In this document: in pieces, positions 33,712 through 43,400 of the stretch | How the letters are laid out: the number at the start of each line of letters is the position of its first letter | Position numbering within the stretch: position 1 is the first letter of the stretch | NCBI RefSeq assembly: GCF_006517175.1 | Contig: NZ_CP041186.1 | Coordinates: 186,001 to 250,000 of the forward strand | Source of the DNA: Persicimonas caeni | GTDB lineage: Bacteria; Myxococcota_A; Bradymonadia; Bradymonadales; Bradymonadaceae | Length of the DNA: 64,000 nt | Reading direction: 5' to 3' | Notes under the pieces: model-generated | What the model was told of the DNA's origin: nothing | The model's database searches: none | Seen by the model: the letters and a program-made list of their open reading frames with translations, nothing else | Made by a program: the position numbers and the translations under genes

Positions 33712-34202
33712 CCGGCCGCCAGTTGGCATCCCCGTCACATGTCTACTATTTGATCGATCCCCGGCGGGTCCCACCACCATCGGCCTGCGCCGACGTCTTC
33801 GAGTGGGCAGCCCCCGGCAACCTCCTACCCAAAGGCGCCGAACTCGCCGTCATCGAGGGCGACCTGAACGACGACGAGATCGCGGTTGTCCGGCTGCGCT
33901 TTCCCGCCGGTTACGTCATGCCGCCCCACACCCACTCGTCGACCGACGAGCGCATCACCGTGCTCTCCGGCGCGGTCCACTTCGCCAACGAGGCCGAGTT
34001 CGACAAGCAGGCGTCCACGCGCATGGAACCCTTCTCCTACGTGCGAGCGCCGGCAAAGCAGCCACACTTTGCCTGGACCGCCGAGGGCGAGGAGACCGTC
34101 ATGGAGATCGTGATGGATGGGCCCTTCGACATCACCTACGTCAACCCGGAGGACGATCCGCGGCGCGCCGTCGGCGGCGGGCCTGCCGAGGGCGAAGACT
34201 AG
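33708..34202 (+). CDS. Cupin-domain protein
   Basis: The product is 164 aa with a GTG start that overlaps the protease stop (GTGA), so it is coupled. The cupin beta barrel spans about 35-140. Motif 1 is 'GYVMPPHTHSSTDERITVLSGAVHF', with the metal-binding HTH and Glu. Motif 2 contains 'AKQPHFAWTAEGEETVMEI', with the second His. It is cytoplasmic by sequence, without a signal peptide. The C-terminus has 'FDITYVNPEDDPR'. Cupins can be isomerases, dioxygenases or binding proteins, and the substrate is unknown. Pairing with a secreted protease operon is unusual. Confidence 0.87.
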   Translation: MTGRQLASPSHVYYLIDPRRVPPPSACADVFEWAAPGNLLPKGAELAVIEGDLNDDEIAVVRLRFPAGYVMPPHTHSSTDERITVLSGAVHFANEAEFDKQASTRMEPFSYVRAPAKQPHFAWTAEGEETVMEIVMDGPFDITYVNPEDDPRRAVGGGPAEGED

Positions 34203-34218
34203 TGGGGTAAGTCCCTAC

Positions 34219-34236
34219 CCGTGGCCGTGGCCACGG
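34219..34236. repeat. Short perfect hairpin
   Basis: CCGTGGCC-GT-GGCCACGG follows the cupin stop by 16 bp. There is no T-tract, so it is only a weak terminator candidate. Confidence 0.35.
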
Positions 34237-34256
34237 TCACGGTCAGTCGCCTTCAT

Positions 34257-34286
34257 TTGGAGGCAGCGCTTCCAGCGCTGGTTGCA
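34257..34286. repeat. TTGGAGGCAG-type repeat, copy 1
   Basis: The motif TTGGAGGCAGCGCTTCCAGC continues as GCTGGTTGCA. It pairs AGCGCT-TCC-AGCGCT internally. The same framework occurs at 35660, with AGACCT-TCC-AGGTCT in place of that stem. It lies directly before cluster D and a partial 50-bp repeat (34305-34329). Confidence 0.7.
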
Positions 34287-34340
34287 TGAGCGTACGGCCT
34301 TGCAACCAGGACAAGATGCCCACGCACTGAACCGTCTTTC

Positions 34341-34736
34341 GGTGCGAGTGCTTCCAGCTCTCGCTGACGAGGGCAAGATGCCCACGCACCGAACACGTCA
34401 CGCTGTCGTCTGTCGGTGCGAGTGCTTCCAGCTCTCGCTGGCGAGGGCAAGATGCCCACGCACCGTACACATCGCGCTGTCGTCTGTCGGGGCGAGTGCT
34501 TCCAGCTCTCGCTGGCGAGGGCAAGATGCCCACGCACCGAACACATCGCGCTGTCGCCTTTCGGGGCGAGTGCTTCCAGCTCTCGCTGGCGAGGGCAAGA
34601 TGCCCACGCACCGAACCCCCTTTCGGTGCGAGTGCTTCCAGCTCTCGCTGGCGAGGGCAAGATGCCCACGCACCGTACCCCCTTTCGGTGCGAGTGCTTC
34701 CAGCTCTCGCTGGCGAGGGCAAGATGCCCACGCACC
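34341..34736. repeat. 50-bp structured repeat, cluster D (6 copies)
   Basis: Full copies start at 34341, 34415, 34489, 34563, 34625 and 34687. The first four are 74 bp apart, with a spacer like GAACACATCGCGCTGTCG. The last three are 62 bp apart with a short spacer. Copies 3 and 4 start GGGGCG instead of GGTGCG. Inner hairpins are CTCG-CTGA-CGAG in copy 1 and CTCGC-TG-GCGAG in the others. Confidence 0.92.
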
Positions 34737-34846
34737 GTACCCTCTTTCGGTCACGGGGGCGATTGAGAGCTTCGGGAGTCTGGCGCTGTGAGTCCCTACG
34801 ATCATACACTCCCGGAGACTTTTTACCTCCGAGCCCCGACCGCGCC

Positions 34847-35647
34847 ATGAACGACATCGTCATCTCCTCGCTGCACATCTACCCCGTCAAGTCCGCCGCC
34901 GGCGTCGAGGTCGACGCCGCGCGGGTGACCGACCGCGGCTTCGCGCACGACCGACGCTGGATGGTCGTCGCGCCGGACGGCACGTTCATCACGCAGCGCT
35001 CGCATCCGAAGCTCGCGCTGGTGCGGCCGAGCCTGGGGGGCGGTGAGCTTCGCCTGGAGCGGGCGGGAGCGGCGCCCCTGGTCGTGCCTGCGGAGCTCGG
35101 GCGAGGCGCGGAGCTCGAGGTCGAGGTGTGGGGTGAGCGGTGTAAGGCGCTCGATGCGGGCGACGAGGCGGGTCGGTGGTTCGGTGAGGAGTTGGGCACT
35201 GACTGTCGGCTCGTGTTCATGCCCGAGTCGACCCGCCGCGCGGTCGACCCGAAGCATGGCGGCGCCGATGACATCGTCAGCTTCGCCGACGGCTACCCTT
35301 TCCTGCTCATCGAGCAGGCGTCGCTGGAGGACCTGAACGGCCGGCTCGACGCGCCGGTGCCGATGGACCGGTTTCGGCCGAATATCGTGGTCGACGGCGC
35401 CGAGGCGTTCGCGGCCGACGACTGGGAGCGGGTGCGCATCGGGAAGGTCGAGTTTCGCGTGGCCAAGCCGTGCGACCGCTGCGTGGTCACGACCATCGAC
35501 CAGGCGACCGGCGAGAAGGGCAAGGAGCCGCTGCGGACGCTGGCGACCTATCGGCGCGAGGGGAGCAAGGTGCTCTTCGGGCAGAATCTGATCCAGCAGA
35601 ATGAGGGCGTGGTGCGCGTGGGGGACCGGCTGGAGGTGTTGGAATAG
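34847..35647 (+). CDS. MOSC-domain protein (YcbX-like)
   Basis: The product is 266 aa. An N-terminal MOSC_N beta-barrel (about 1-120: SSLHIYPVKSAAGVEVDAAR, GFAHDRRWMVVAPDGTFITQR) precedes the MOSC domain (about 130-266: MDRFRPNIVVDG, KPCDRCVVTTIDQATGEKGK, VLFGQNLI). The conserved Cys in PCDRC is the residue thought to hold molybdenum cofactor or sulfur in MOSC proteins. YcbX homologues are molybdoenzymes that reduce N-hydroxylated compounds. That function is family knowledge. The gene stands alone, 111 bp after the repeat cluster. Confidence 0.92.
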   Translation: MNDIVISSLHIYPVKSAAGVEVDAARVTDRGFAHDRRWMVVAPDGTFITQRSHPKLALVRPSLGGGELRLERAGAAPLVVPAELGRGAELEVEVWGERCKALDAGDEAGRWFGEELGTDCRLVFMPESTRRAVDPKHGGADDIVSFADGYPFLLIEQASLEDLNGRLDAPVPMDRFRPNIVVDGAEAFAADDWERVRIGKVEFRVAKPCDRCVVTTIDQATGEKGKEPLRTLATYRREGSKVLFGQNLIQQNEGVVRVGDRLEVLE

Positions 35648-35659
35648 TGGTCGAGTTGT

Positions 35660-35732
35660 TTGGAGGCAGACCTTCCAGGTCTGGTTGCAGGAGCGTGCGC
35701 TTTGCTTCCAGACCTGGAAGGTCTGCCTCCAA
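35660..35732. repeat. Long inverted repeat, two TTGGAGGCAG motifs
   Basis: Arms of 25 bp are perfectly complementary (35660-35684 and 35708-35732), starting TTGGAGGCAGACCTTCCAGG and ending GCCTCCAA, with a 23-bp loop. Each arm is a TTGGAGGCAG family motif in opposite orientation. It lies between the convergent MOSC and di-heme genes and may act as a bidirectional terminator, though the T-tract is short. Confidence 0.85.
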
Positions 35733-35772
35733 TTTTTCGAAGTTGGCGAGAGCAGGGATGCACTCGCACCGA

Positions 35773-37932
35773 TCACTCGAAGTTGGCCCGCAGATACGTA
35801 AACAAGTCGGTCAGCTCCTCGTCGCTCAGGCGCTCGCCCCAGGCGGGCATATTGCCGCGGCCTTCGATGATCGTGTGCAACAGTTGCCAGTCGGTCTTCT
35901 GCGCGAAGCGTTGGGCGAGCGCGGGGCCGAAGCCGCCCTCCCCTTCGGCGCCGTGGCAGTCGGTGCAGCTCTCCTCGGCGGTGGCGTTTCGGAACACCTC
36001 TTCGCCGCGCGTCGGCGAGCCTTCGCCGTGTAGGATGTCGTTGCGGCGGGCCCACTCTTCGTCGCGTGCGCCCTGGTATTCGACCTCGGTGCGCACCAGC
36101 TCGGTCAGATCGTCCAGGCGGCTAAAGGCCCACGAGTAGTCGGCGGCGAAGTGCGTGCGGCGGCGCAGCCGGCCGTTGGCCGGGTAGCGGTTGGCCTCGT
36201 TCATGTCGGCCGATTCGTGGGCGATGATCTCGTCGACGTCGAAGGGCTGCGGCTCGTCGCCCAGGGCTTCTTTGTAGCGCGAGCCGGCGTGCTGGTGGCA
36301 GCCGATGCAGTTGGTGCGCGCGTTGCCCTCGGCGTGCTCGATATACGGGTTGCTGCACCAGGTGGGCGCGCCCGGCTCGGGGTTCGTCGCCGCCAGCGCG
36401 GCCTGCAGGCTGGGCAGGTCCTCGAAGCGCGCGAGCACGTCGGCGTCGGCCTCGGTGTAGTCGACGACCACGCACATCTTGTAGTTGCTCCACACCGGGT
36501 CGAGCTCGCCGAAGCTGTCGGGGCGGTCGGCGCCGAAGTCGGAGTCGGGCGTGTCGCTCCACCACAGCGTGATCCACTGCCAGTGGCGAAGCTCCTTGGT
36601 CATGATGTGCAGGCCGGTCAGCCGGTAGACGCCGCCCGAGGAGGTGCGAATCGTGTAGATGTCGTTGGGGCCCGGGAAGGCGAGCTCGGTGGGGTCCTGC
36701 GGGGACTCGTAGGTGCGGTCGCCCTCCTCGTCCCACAAGGCGTTCTGGCCGGGGCCGATGCGCCGCTCGAGCGCCTCGGCGTCGGTGTCGTAAGCGGGGA
36801 GCTCGAAGCCAAAGCCCACGCGCGACCAGGTCGCCTTGATGAGCACGGTTCCGCCGGCAGACGGCAGGCCGACCAGGTGTCCGGCCTCCTCGGGGTCGAG
36901 CCCCTCCCACGGGTCGCCGGCGTCGGCTGGAAACTCATTCGCGAAACACGTCGAGAAGTTCTCGGGCGGGTCGACGCAGTCGTCGCCCTCGGCGCACCAG
37001 GTGTCGGCGAGCTTGTCGTCGCGGCAGGCCAAGATCTCGGGATAGTTGCGCATCATGTGCAGCACCATCGCCGGGCTGTAGACCATGCGCGCGATGCCGC
37101 CGCCTGCGGCCGACGAGCCGCTGAACTTGCTCTGGCGCGCCTCGGCGCAGCGCTGCTGCCAGTCTTCTTCGCTCTCGCCCTCGAATCGCTCGATCTCGCA
37201 GCCGTACAGGTCGAGCACCGCGTCGGTGTAGCGCCTCAGCGGCCAGCGGCTCGAGCGCTCGACGGCCGTGTGGTTGTAGTGGAAGGCGTCGCCGATCTGC
37301 ACGTCCGACAGCGGCGCGCGGGCGAGCCGCTCCTCGTCGGTGAGCTGGGCGTAGGCGTGCTTGAAGATGCGGTTGATGTCTTCGACGCCGTACCAGGTCG
37401 CCCAGCGCGGGATCTTCGGGATTTCCTGGCCGTCGGGCAGCGTCAGGTGATCGCAGGTGGGCTGGCAGGTGCTCGTCGCTTCGTCCCAGGCGCACAGGCC
37501 GTCGACGTCCTTGGGCGCGAACGCTGCGCAGGCGTCGGCGTCGTCTTGGCGCGCGCAGCGGTCGATGTCGCGCGTCGAGACCTCGGCGGGACACTCGGGG
37601 AGCGCCTCGATTTGGTCTTGGAGGCCGAGCAGCGGGACGGGTTCGAGGACCTTGAAGGCCGACTGCCAAGCGACCTCGCGCCGGCGGCGCATGTTGGTCT
37701 TGAGCTCGGCTTCGGCGTCGACGGGGTTGTCGAGCAGCTCGCTCGCCGGCACGTAGGGGTCGGGCACGCCTACCAGGGAGCGGCCGAAGACGTCTTCCTT
37801 GCCGTTCTCGGAGCTGTCCCACGGAAAGCCGAGGGAGTCCTGCTCGGCGCGTGTTTGGTCGGCCCCGGAGGGGTTACACGCGGTGAGCAGGGCTGCCAGG
37901 GTCAGCAACAAAAATGTGGAGGATGAGCGCAT
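35773..37932 (-). CDS. Di-heme c-type lipoprotein
   Basis: The product is 719 aa. ATG at 37932 opens a signal peptide with lipobox LLTAC. Two CxxCH heme motifs are seen: CIGCHQHAG at about 560 and CTDCHGAEGEGGFGP at about 665. The latter belongs to a C-terminal cytochrome c domain of about 80 aa ending 'GNMPAWGERLSDEELTDLFTYLR', with the axial Met. The N-terminal 500 residues carry several Cys and no heme motif and resemble no enzyme I know. It would transfer electrons at the outer or periplasmic face. The IS at 38006 lies 74 bp upstream and could separate it from its promoter. Confidence 0.88.
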   Translation of the reverse strand: MRSSSTFLLLTLAALLTACNPSGADQTRAEQDSLGFPWDSSENGKEDVFGRSLVGVPDPYVPASELLDNPVDAEAELKTNMRRRREVAWQSAFKVLEPVPLLGLQDQIEALPECPAEVSTRDIDRCARQDDADACAAFAPKDVDGLCAWDEATSTCQPTCDHLTLPDGQEIPKIPRWATWYGVEDINRIFKHAYAQLTDEERLARAPLSDVQIGDAFHYNHTAVERSSRWPLRRYTDAVLDLYGCEIERFEGESEEDWQQRCAEARQSKFSGSSAAGGGIARMVYSPAMVLHMMRNYPEILACRDDKLADTWCAEGDDCVDPPENFSTCFANEFPADAGDPWEGLDPEEAGHLVGLPSAGGTVLIKATWSRVGFGFELPAYDTDAEALERRIGPGQNALWDEEGDRTYESPQDPTELAFPGPNDIYTIRTSSGGVYRLTGLHIMTKELRHWQWITLWWSDTPDSDFGADRPDSFGELDPVWSNYKMCVVVDYTEADADVLARFEDLPSLQAALAATNPEPGAPTWCSNPYIEHAEGNARTNCIGCHQHAGSRYKEALGDEPQPFDVDEIIAHESADMNEANRYPANGRLRRRTHFAADYSWAFSRLDDLTELVRTEVEYQGARDEEWARRNDILHGEGSPTRGEEVFRNATAEESCTDCHGAEGEGGFGPALAQRFAQKTDWQLLHTIIEGRGNMPAWGERLSDEELTDLFTYLRANFE

Positions 37933-38005
37933 ACGGTTCTTGATGTGAAACAGTTGTGAGATGCCTTGCAGGTTCGCGGCCTCGGCCCCCGGCGCCTGCG
38001 CGCCG

Positions 38006-40383
38006 CCACCCCCGTGCGAGGCCCACTCGATTCGGATCACCTATTCGCCTTGTTTTGAAAGGGGGGATCCGATGCGGGGGTATTTGCCTCCGGTAAAAGA
38101 CGTGCGGCAGTTAAGGGGGCTCTGATGGCGATTGTTATGTTGGCCTGCTGGGGCAGGCTGTTCCACTGTAGCCGCTCGTCCCAGGTTTTCCGGCGTCGCT
38201 GGCGACGTGCGGCGGTCATCGCCAGATAGTCTACGTGGCGAGTTGAGGAATCCGGTGGAGATTTTGTCACCTCGACCTTGAGGCTTCGAGCAGCTTTTCG
38301 AAAGGCGTTGCGAAAGGTGCTTGCGACCAGTACCGGCTGACGCATGTGGAGGTCGCCGGGTTCGGGCAAGTCGTCAGGAATCGACAGTCTAAGCCCTAGC
38401 AGGGCCGTTGAGGGCGACGCCTTATCAGCGGGATCACTGCCATGCGTCGGCGCGTCAGCGGCCTTATCTTGGCCTTGGATCGCAGCTGGCTCATCGTGCG
38501 CACCCAGCGTGGCTGGCGGCGGCATGTGAATCTCGATCTCTTTTCTGTAGGTCGGCGACGTCGACGAGGTGCATTCGCGGCGGAAGGGGCAGCCCTGGCA
38601 GGCTTGTGGGGAGCCGATGCGGAATCTGACGATCACACGGCCGCCGCGCTGGCGCATTCCGGACAGGCCCAGATAGGCGCCTTTCGCACAGCCGATCTGG
38701 CGGGTTTGAGCGTCATAGCTGAATCCATCGAGCCCACCGATGCGCTGCTCGACCTTTCGGGTGACACTCTGCCACCAGGCGTGCGATGCCTCGAAGCCGA
38801 CGGCGAGCGAGGCCGGCTCCGGACGGCCTGCCGCTGGGGCTGCGTGGGGTGCGGGGGCACCGGTCGGCGCGAGCGGCAGCGTGTCGGCCGATTCGAGCTT
38901 GCGCGGCGCAGCCTCGACGTCGATAGGCTCGAGCTCGCCGAAGAGCTCGGCGCCCCTAATAGCCCTGAAATTGTGTAGCCAAACCCCCAGCGCCATCATG
39001 ACCTGCTGGCCGGGCGCGCAATCCGAGTACATCTTCTCCAGATCCATGTGCCGATCGAGTCGGGCAAAGCCGTTTTCCTGGCGGCCGGCCCGGGCGTAGT
39101 AGGTGGTGACGACTTCTGCGGCCGGATAGGCCGTCGGGTCGAGATCGCAGGCGTAGACCTCGTACTGAAGCCCGTCGACAAAGCATCCGGCGCCGCGCTT
39201 CTTGCCGTCGGTCGGCTCAAAGCAGCTGACCACCAGCCTGGCCCGGGCGTCACCAAGCCAGTAGTCGCCCATTTCGGTCGCCCAGCGCTGGGGGCCGCTT
39301 CGGGAATCGTCGACCTTCTGCCATGTCTGCTGGGCCAGCTGAGCGCGCACCGCAGGATCTTTGAGCGGCTCGTAGTAACGAAGCCGGGTCAAAAAGTGCA
39401 CCGGCGAGCGAAGCGCCGCGCGCAGCTGGGCAAACCCTCCCTGGTGGCCGTCGATGGCCAGAAAACACCGGCCGGGCTCGAGCCCGCGGGCGTTGGCCCA
39501 TCGCTCTATCAGTGCCAGGCCCTGCGCAAAGTCATCGCTGAGCTGGCCGTTTCCGGCCGCATAATTCATCGCCAGATAAAGCCCGCTTCCCAGATGCTCC
39601 AAGATCGACGTCTCCATCTGGACGTCGGCGCGCTTTCGGCCCGAATAGCCCGGTTTGGCGCCCAAGCTGTCGACCCGACGGCGGGCGGGCGGGTACTCCT
39701 CGCCCTCGCACAGCGCCCGGCGTCGAAAAGGCTGCACGCGCCCATCGATGGCGAAGCCGTGCCAGGACTGCCCGGTGCAATCGCGCCACAGCACAGCCTC
39801 GTAGGCCGAAAAAGGCGCCGCCGGGGTCCATGCTCCGAGCAACTGCTCTTTGAATCGACACGCCATCTCCTCGGGAATGTCGCCCAAAACGCGCGACATC
39901 GATGCCTGGCTGCAAAGCCTGTCTCGCCCCCCTGCCGCTGCCAGGGCCTGCGACCACCCTCGGCCATTGACTTCGTCGAGCATCCCACGAAGCCCCGAGT
40001 ACGTGGGCTGGGCGCTAAAAAAGGCCAGCCCCGCCAGCACCGCGTCGATAAACTGGTAGCCGCTTCGGTCGAGCCGAAACTGCTGCTCGATCTCGTCGAA
40101 AATGCCCTCACCGCGCAGATGCTCGCAGGCTACGATATACTCGTTGAAGTGAGCGGGCACTGCTCGCTGCGGCTCGGAACGCTCGTGATTTTGGAGGCTG
40201 ACATTGAGGCGAGTGTCTGGCATGATCGTCTCCGGATGTAATGATTTCCAGGCTTTGTGCCCGGTTTGTTTTTGGTCGAACAAAATCATTACATCCTTTT
40301 TGTTTTCTTGACGATCCTCCCGATCGGTCGCCCCCCACGCCTCCTCGCTGATTCGGATCGAGTGGGCGAGGCAACGGGGGTGG
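38006..40383 (-). mobile_element. Insertion sequence with IS4-like DDE transposase
   Basis: The element is about 2.4 kb. Imperfect inverted repeats of about 34 bp bound it: left CCACCCCCGTGCGAGGCCCA at 38006-38039, and right, read inward, CCACCCCCGTTGCCTCGCCC at 40383-40349. Both continue into CACTCGAT..CG.ATCA. A 14-bp inverted repeat GGATGTAATGATTT flanks the start of the transposase gene (40235-40248, 40283-40296). Target duplication was not resolved. Confidence 0.75.
38037..40223 (-). CDS. DDE transposase (IS4-like)
   Basis: The product is 728 aa, with GGAG 6 bases before ATG 40223. The N-terminal half has the RNase H-like pattern of IS4/IS1380 transposases. Asp lies in 'AVLWRDCTGQSWHG', Asp in 'GRCFLAIDGHQGGFAQLRA' and Glu in 'ARAGRQENGFARLDRHMDLEK'. 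A Cys cluster 'QACQGCPFRRECTSST' at about 570-585 is like that of IS1182-type C-termini. The C-terminal 150 residues are Pro/Ala-rich, which is odd for the family. The frame is intact. Family assignment below IS4-like is uncertain. Confidence 0.82.
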   Translation of the reverse strand: MPDTRLNVSLQNHERSEPQRAVPAHFNEYIVACEHLRGEGIFDEIEQQFRLDRSGYQFIDAVLAGLAFFSAQPTYSGLRGMLDEVNGRGWSQALAAAGGRDRLCSQASMSRVLGDIPEEMACRFKEQLLGAWTPAAPFSAYEAVLWRDCTGQSWHGFAIDGRVQPFRRRALCEGEEYPPARRRVDSLGAKPGYSGRKRADVQMETSILEHLGSGLYLAMNYAAGNGQLSDDFAQGLALIERWANARGLEPGRCFLAIDGHQGGFAQLRAALRSPVHFLTRLRYYEPLKDPAVRAQLAQQTWQKVDDSRSGPQRWATEMGDYWLGDARARLVVSCFEPTDGKKRGAGCFVDGLQYEVYACDLDPTAYPAAEVVTTYYARAGRQENGFARLDRHMDLEKMYSDCAPGQQVMMALGVWLHNFRAIRGAELFGELEPIDVEAAPRKLESADTLPLAPTGAPAPHAAPAAGRPEPASLAVGFEASHAWWQSVTRKVEQRIGGLDGFSYDAQTRQIGCAKGAYLGLSGMRQRGGRVIVRFRIGSPQACQGCPFRRECTSSTSPTYRKEIEIHMPPPATLGAHDEPAAIQGQDKAADAPTHGSDPADKASPSTALLGLRLSIPDDLPEPGDLHMRQPVLVASTFRNAFRKAARSLKVEVTKSPPDSSTRHVDYLAMTAARRQRRRKTWDERLQWNSLPQQANITIAIRAPLTAARLLPEANTPASDPPFQNKANR

Positions 40384-40454
40384 GTATGGTCGGCTTAAAA
40401 ACCGAATCGGGTCATTGAGGCGGTTGAGGCTGTAAGGCAAACAAAACCGAACTC

Positions 40455-43400
40455 CTACAATTGCTGGGCCAAGCGAATCGCGGCGTCCGAGGCGACGGCT
40501 TTGTCGCCGTCGGGCCCGGAGACGAGGAAGTAGATCCAGCCGTCGGAGCGGAAGTGCGGGAAGAGCGCGCGGGTCTTCGCCGGCATGTCGGTGATTTGAT
40601 AGGTGTCGCCGGTGATGATGTCGGTCAGGTACAGGTTGGCCGTGTCGTTCTCGTAGTGGTGCGTGACCGAGTAGCGCTCGTCGAACGAGATATTCGCCTT
40701 GGCGCCCGGGGTGCACAAAAACTGGACCGGCTGGCTGATGTCGATGTCGTAGCTGCCCTGCGCGTTCGGGGTCGCGTCGACCTTGCGGATCATGTAGCCG
40801 AGCGCGTCGCCGTCGGGGCCGGCGAAGCGGCTGATGACCATCTTGCCGGACGGCGACAAGACCGAGTCACCCTCGTAGGGCGAGTCGACGACGACGGCTT
40901 CCTTTTGGGTCCACTCGGTTCCGTCGAAGACCATCGGCGAGAACTTCATCGTCGAGCCTTCGTAGAACGGCGCCTCGGGGTCTTCGCTGCCGCGGCCCGG
41001 GTCGCTGGTGAACTCGCTGTTGATGACGAAGTAGTCGCCGCCGTCGGTATTGACGGCCACGTGCTGGTACAGGTTGATGCCCTCGGCGTTGGTGCAGCCG
41101 GCTTCGCTGAAGTCGATGCCGTCTTCGATGGCGTCTTGCTGGGTCAGGACCGACTGGCCGCAGAGGCCGGCGCCGGCGCCCTGCATGATGAAGCCGTCGT
41201 TGTTGGGGAAGAAGCCCGGGTCGTACGAGCCGCGCACGCCGATATCTTCGCCGGTCACCAGGTCGGTGATGGTGGCGCGGAAGCCGTTTTTGTTGCCGCC
41301 GCCGTTGCCCACGAAGCGGCCGTCGGCCGACGAGCGCATCCAGTAAGAGGTGTCGAAGCCGAGGTCGCGGATCTCGACGACGCGGCTGTCGGCGACGGCC
41401 TCGTGGGCCCAGTCGGCCTTTTCGGTGTAGCCGTCCTCGAAGCAGTTGAGCGGGTCGGAGCCGGTGCAACCGAACATGTTGATGCCGTTCTCCTGGTTGC
41501 GCGCGCCCCAGCCGTCGAATTGCATGTCGTCGACGTGGTTTTCGAGCCACGGAATCGAGTTGGTCAGCCCGTAGCGGGTGCGCACGTCGTCGCAGGTCGC
41601 CGGGGGCGGCGTCTCGGGCAGGAACTCGTCGAGGTGGGCGAGGCCCTCCTCGGTGAACCACTTGTAGACGATGGCGAATTCACGCGCGCTCAGCGGCGGG
41701 TGGCTGCCCTTGGGCATGCTCACGCGCTGCAAAAACGCGCCGTACTCGAGGCCCCAGTCGGCGCCGTAGGCCTTCTCGAACAGCCTGGTGAAGAAGGGGA
41801 ACTGCGCGCCGGCGGCCATGATGCCAATTTTGTAAGCAGCGAAGACGCTCTCTTCGTTGTCGTCGCGGCGCATGTAGTTGACGAGCTCGCGCGCCTTCTC
41901 GGGCGTCATCGACTCGACGTCGGCCTTCATGTCGATGCCGTCCTGGACGGCGGTCACGGTGCGCTTGCGCCAGCTCCGGAAGCCGAAGCGCGAGGTGGCG
42001 TGGCATTCGCCGCAGCGGCGGGTGCCCTCGCTCGACTCGCCGTCGGCCTCGTAGGGCGCGCCGAGGATGGCGAGCGCCTCTTTGGCGAGCTCCTCGCCGC
42101 TCAGCTCGACCTCGGGAAGCTCGGTCGGGTCGCCGGGCTGCTTGGGAAGGTCTTCCCACTCACAGGCGCCGTCGCCGGGGTTTTCCGCGCAGTGGCGGAT
42201 GAAGTCCATCGCTTTTTTGTACTCCGAGTCGGCCCACAGCTCCTCGTTGAGCACGTCGTGGGCGTTCGGAGGCATCCAGTAGACGAATTCGAAGGCCTTG
42301 TGGCTCTCGGTCAACAGGGTCTCCCAGCGGGTGTCGGCGCCCTCGAGGCGGTCGAGCCAGGGGGCCTGGCCGCAGAAGACGCAGCCGCCGTCGGGGTTGT
42401 TGCGCGAGGAGTTGGTGCTCGGCGAGGTCCACTGGTCCATGCCGATGCGGTGGCAGCTCGTGCACGCGCTCGCCTCTTCGCTGACGAGGTGTCGGGGCTC
42501 TTCCCAGCCCTGGTCCTCGGCGTCGACGAGCTTGTAGGGGCCGTTGTAGCCCTCGACGAAGTCGGGGTGCTCGCCCATCTTCGGCACGACCGTGTTGCCG
42601 TCTTCGTCGACCGCGCCGTCGATCCACGGGGTGTGGATGAACGGGTCGGTGCTGTGACAGCCCTGGCACTGGATGCCGCCGTCGGGGCCGATGCCGCCCT
42701 CGATGCCGCCCCACAGGTCGCTCCACATCTGCGGCGACGCCTCGCTTTTGACGTTGTCGGCCGGGTGCGGGATCTGCATGCCGTCGTTCGACGGGCGGTG
42801 GGTCTCACCGTTGGGCAATTGGTTCTGGAAAAAGCAGGTCTGACCGGTGAACGGGTTGTGCCCGATCATCGCCATGTCGTTGTAGCGGCCCACCGTCTCG
42901 CGGTGCGACTTGCGGCAAAGGAGGACCCAGTGGGTGCCCTCTTCGTTGCGGGCGTGAGCGACGCGCGGGCCGTTGGCTCCGGTGCGAGCGTCGGGCTCGC
43001 AGTGGCTGTAGATCGTCTGAGGGTTGTCGCACTCGTCGACCCATTTGTCCTGGGGGACGCCGTCGACGGTCGAGGGAATGGGCGTGCCGACTTCGGTGCA
43101 GTCGACGGTGTTCCAGTCGGGCGGCGCGAAGCGGTCGCCCTGGGAGTCGGCGTACGCTTGGAGGTCGGCGATGGTCACCTCGCCGATGCCGTCGATGTCG
43201 TCGAGCTCCTCGATGTCCTCGAAGGTCCGGTCGTCGTCGGTGTCGAGCTCGCCGTCTTCACCGGCTCGATAGTCGATGATGAGCTGGGCGCGGTCGGAAC
43301 GGATGCCGACGTCGTTGATAAGCTCGTCGAGCGTCAGCGTGTTGGCCACTGCCAGCGTGCCGGGGCCACCGCCGATGCGCTCGCCCCAGAACGGGATATC

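Noticed and set aside
42361-42380. Fourth heme motif (CVFCG) in the tri-heme protein
   Set aside because: The motif is CxxC followed by Gly, not His, so it cannot be counted as heme binding.
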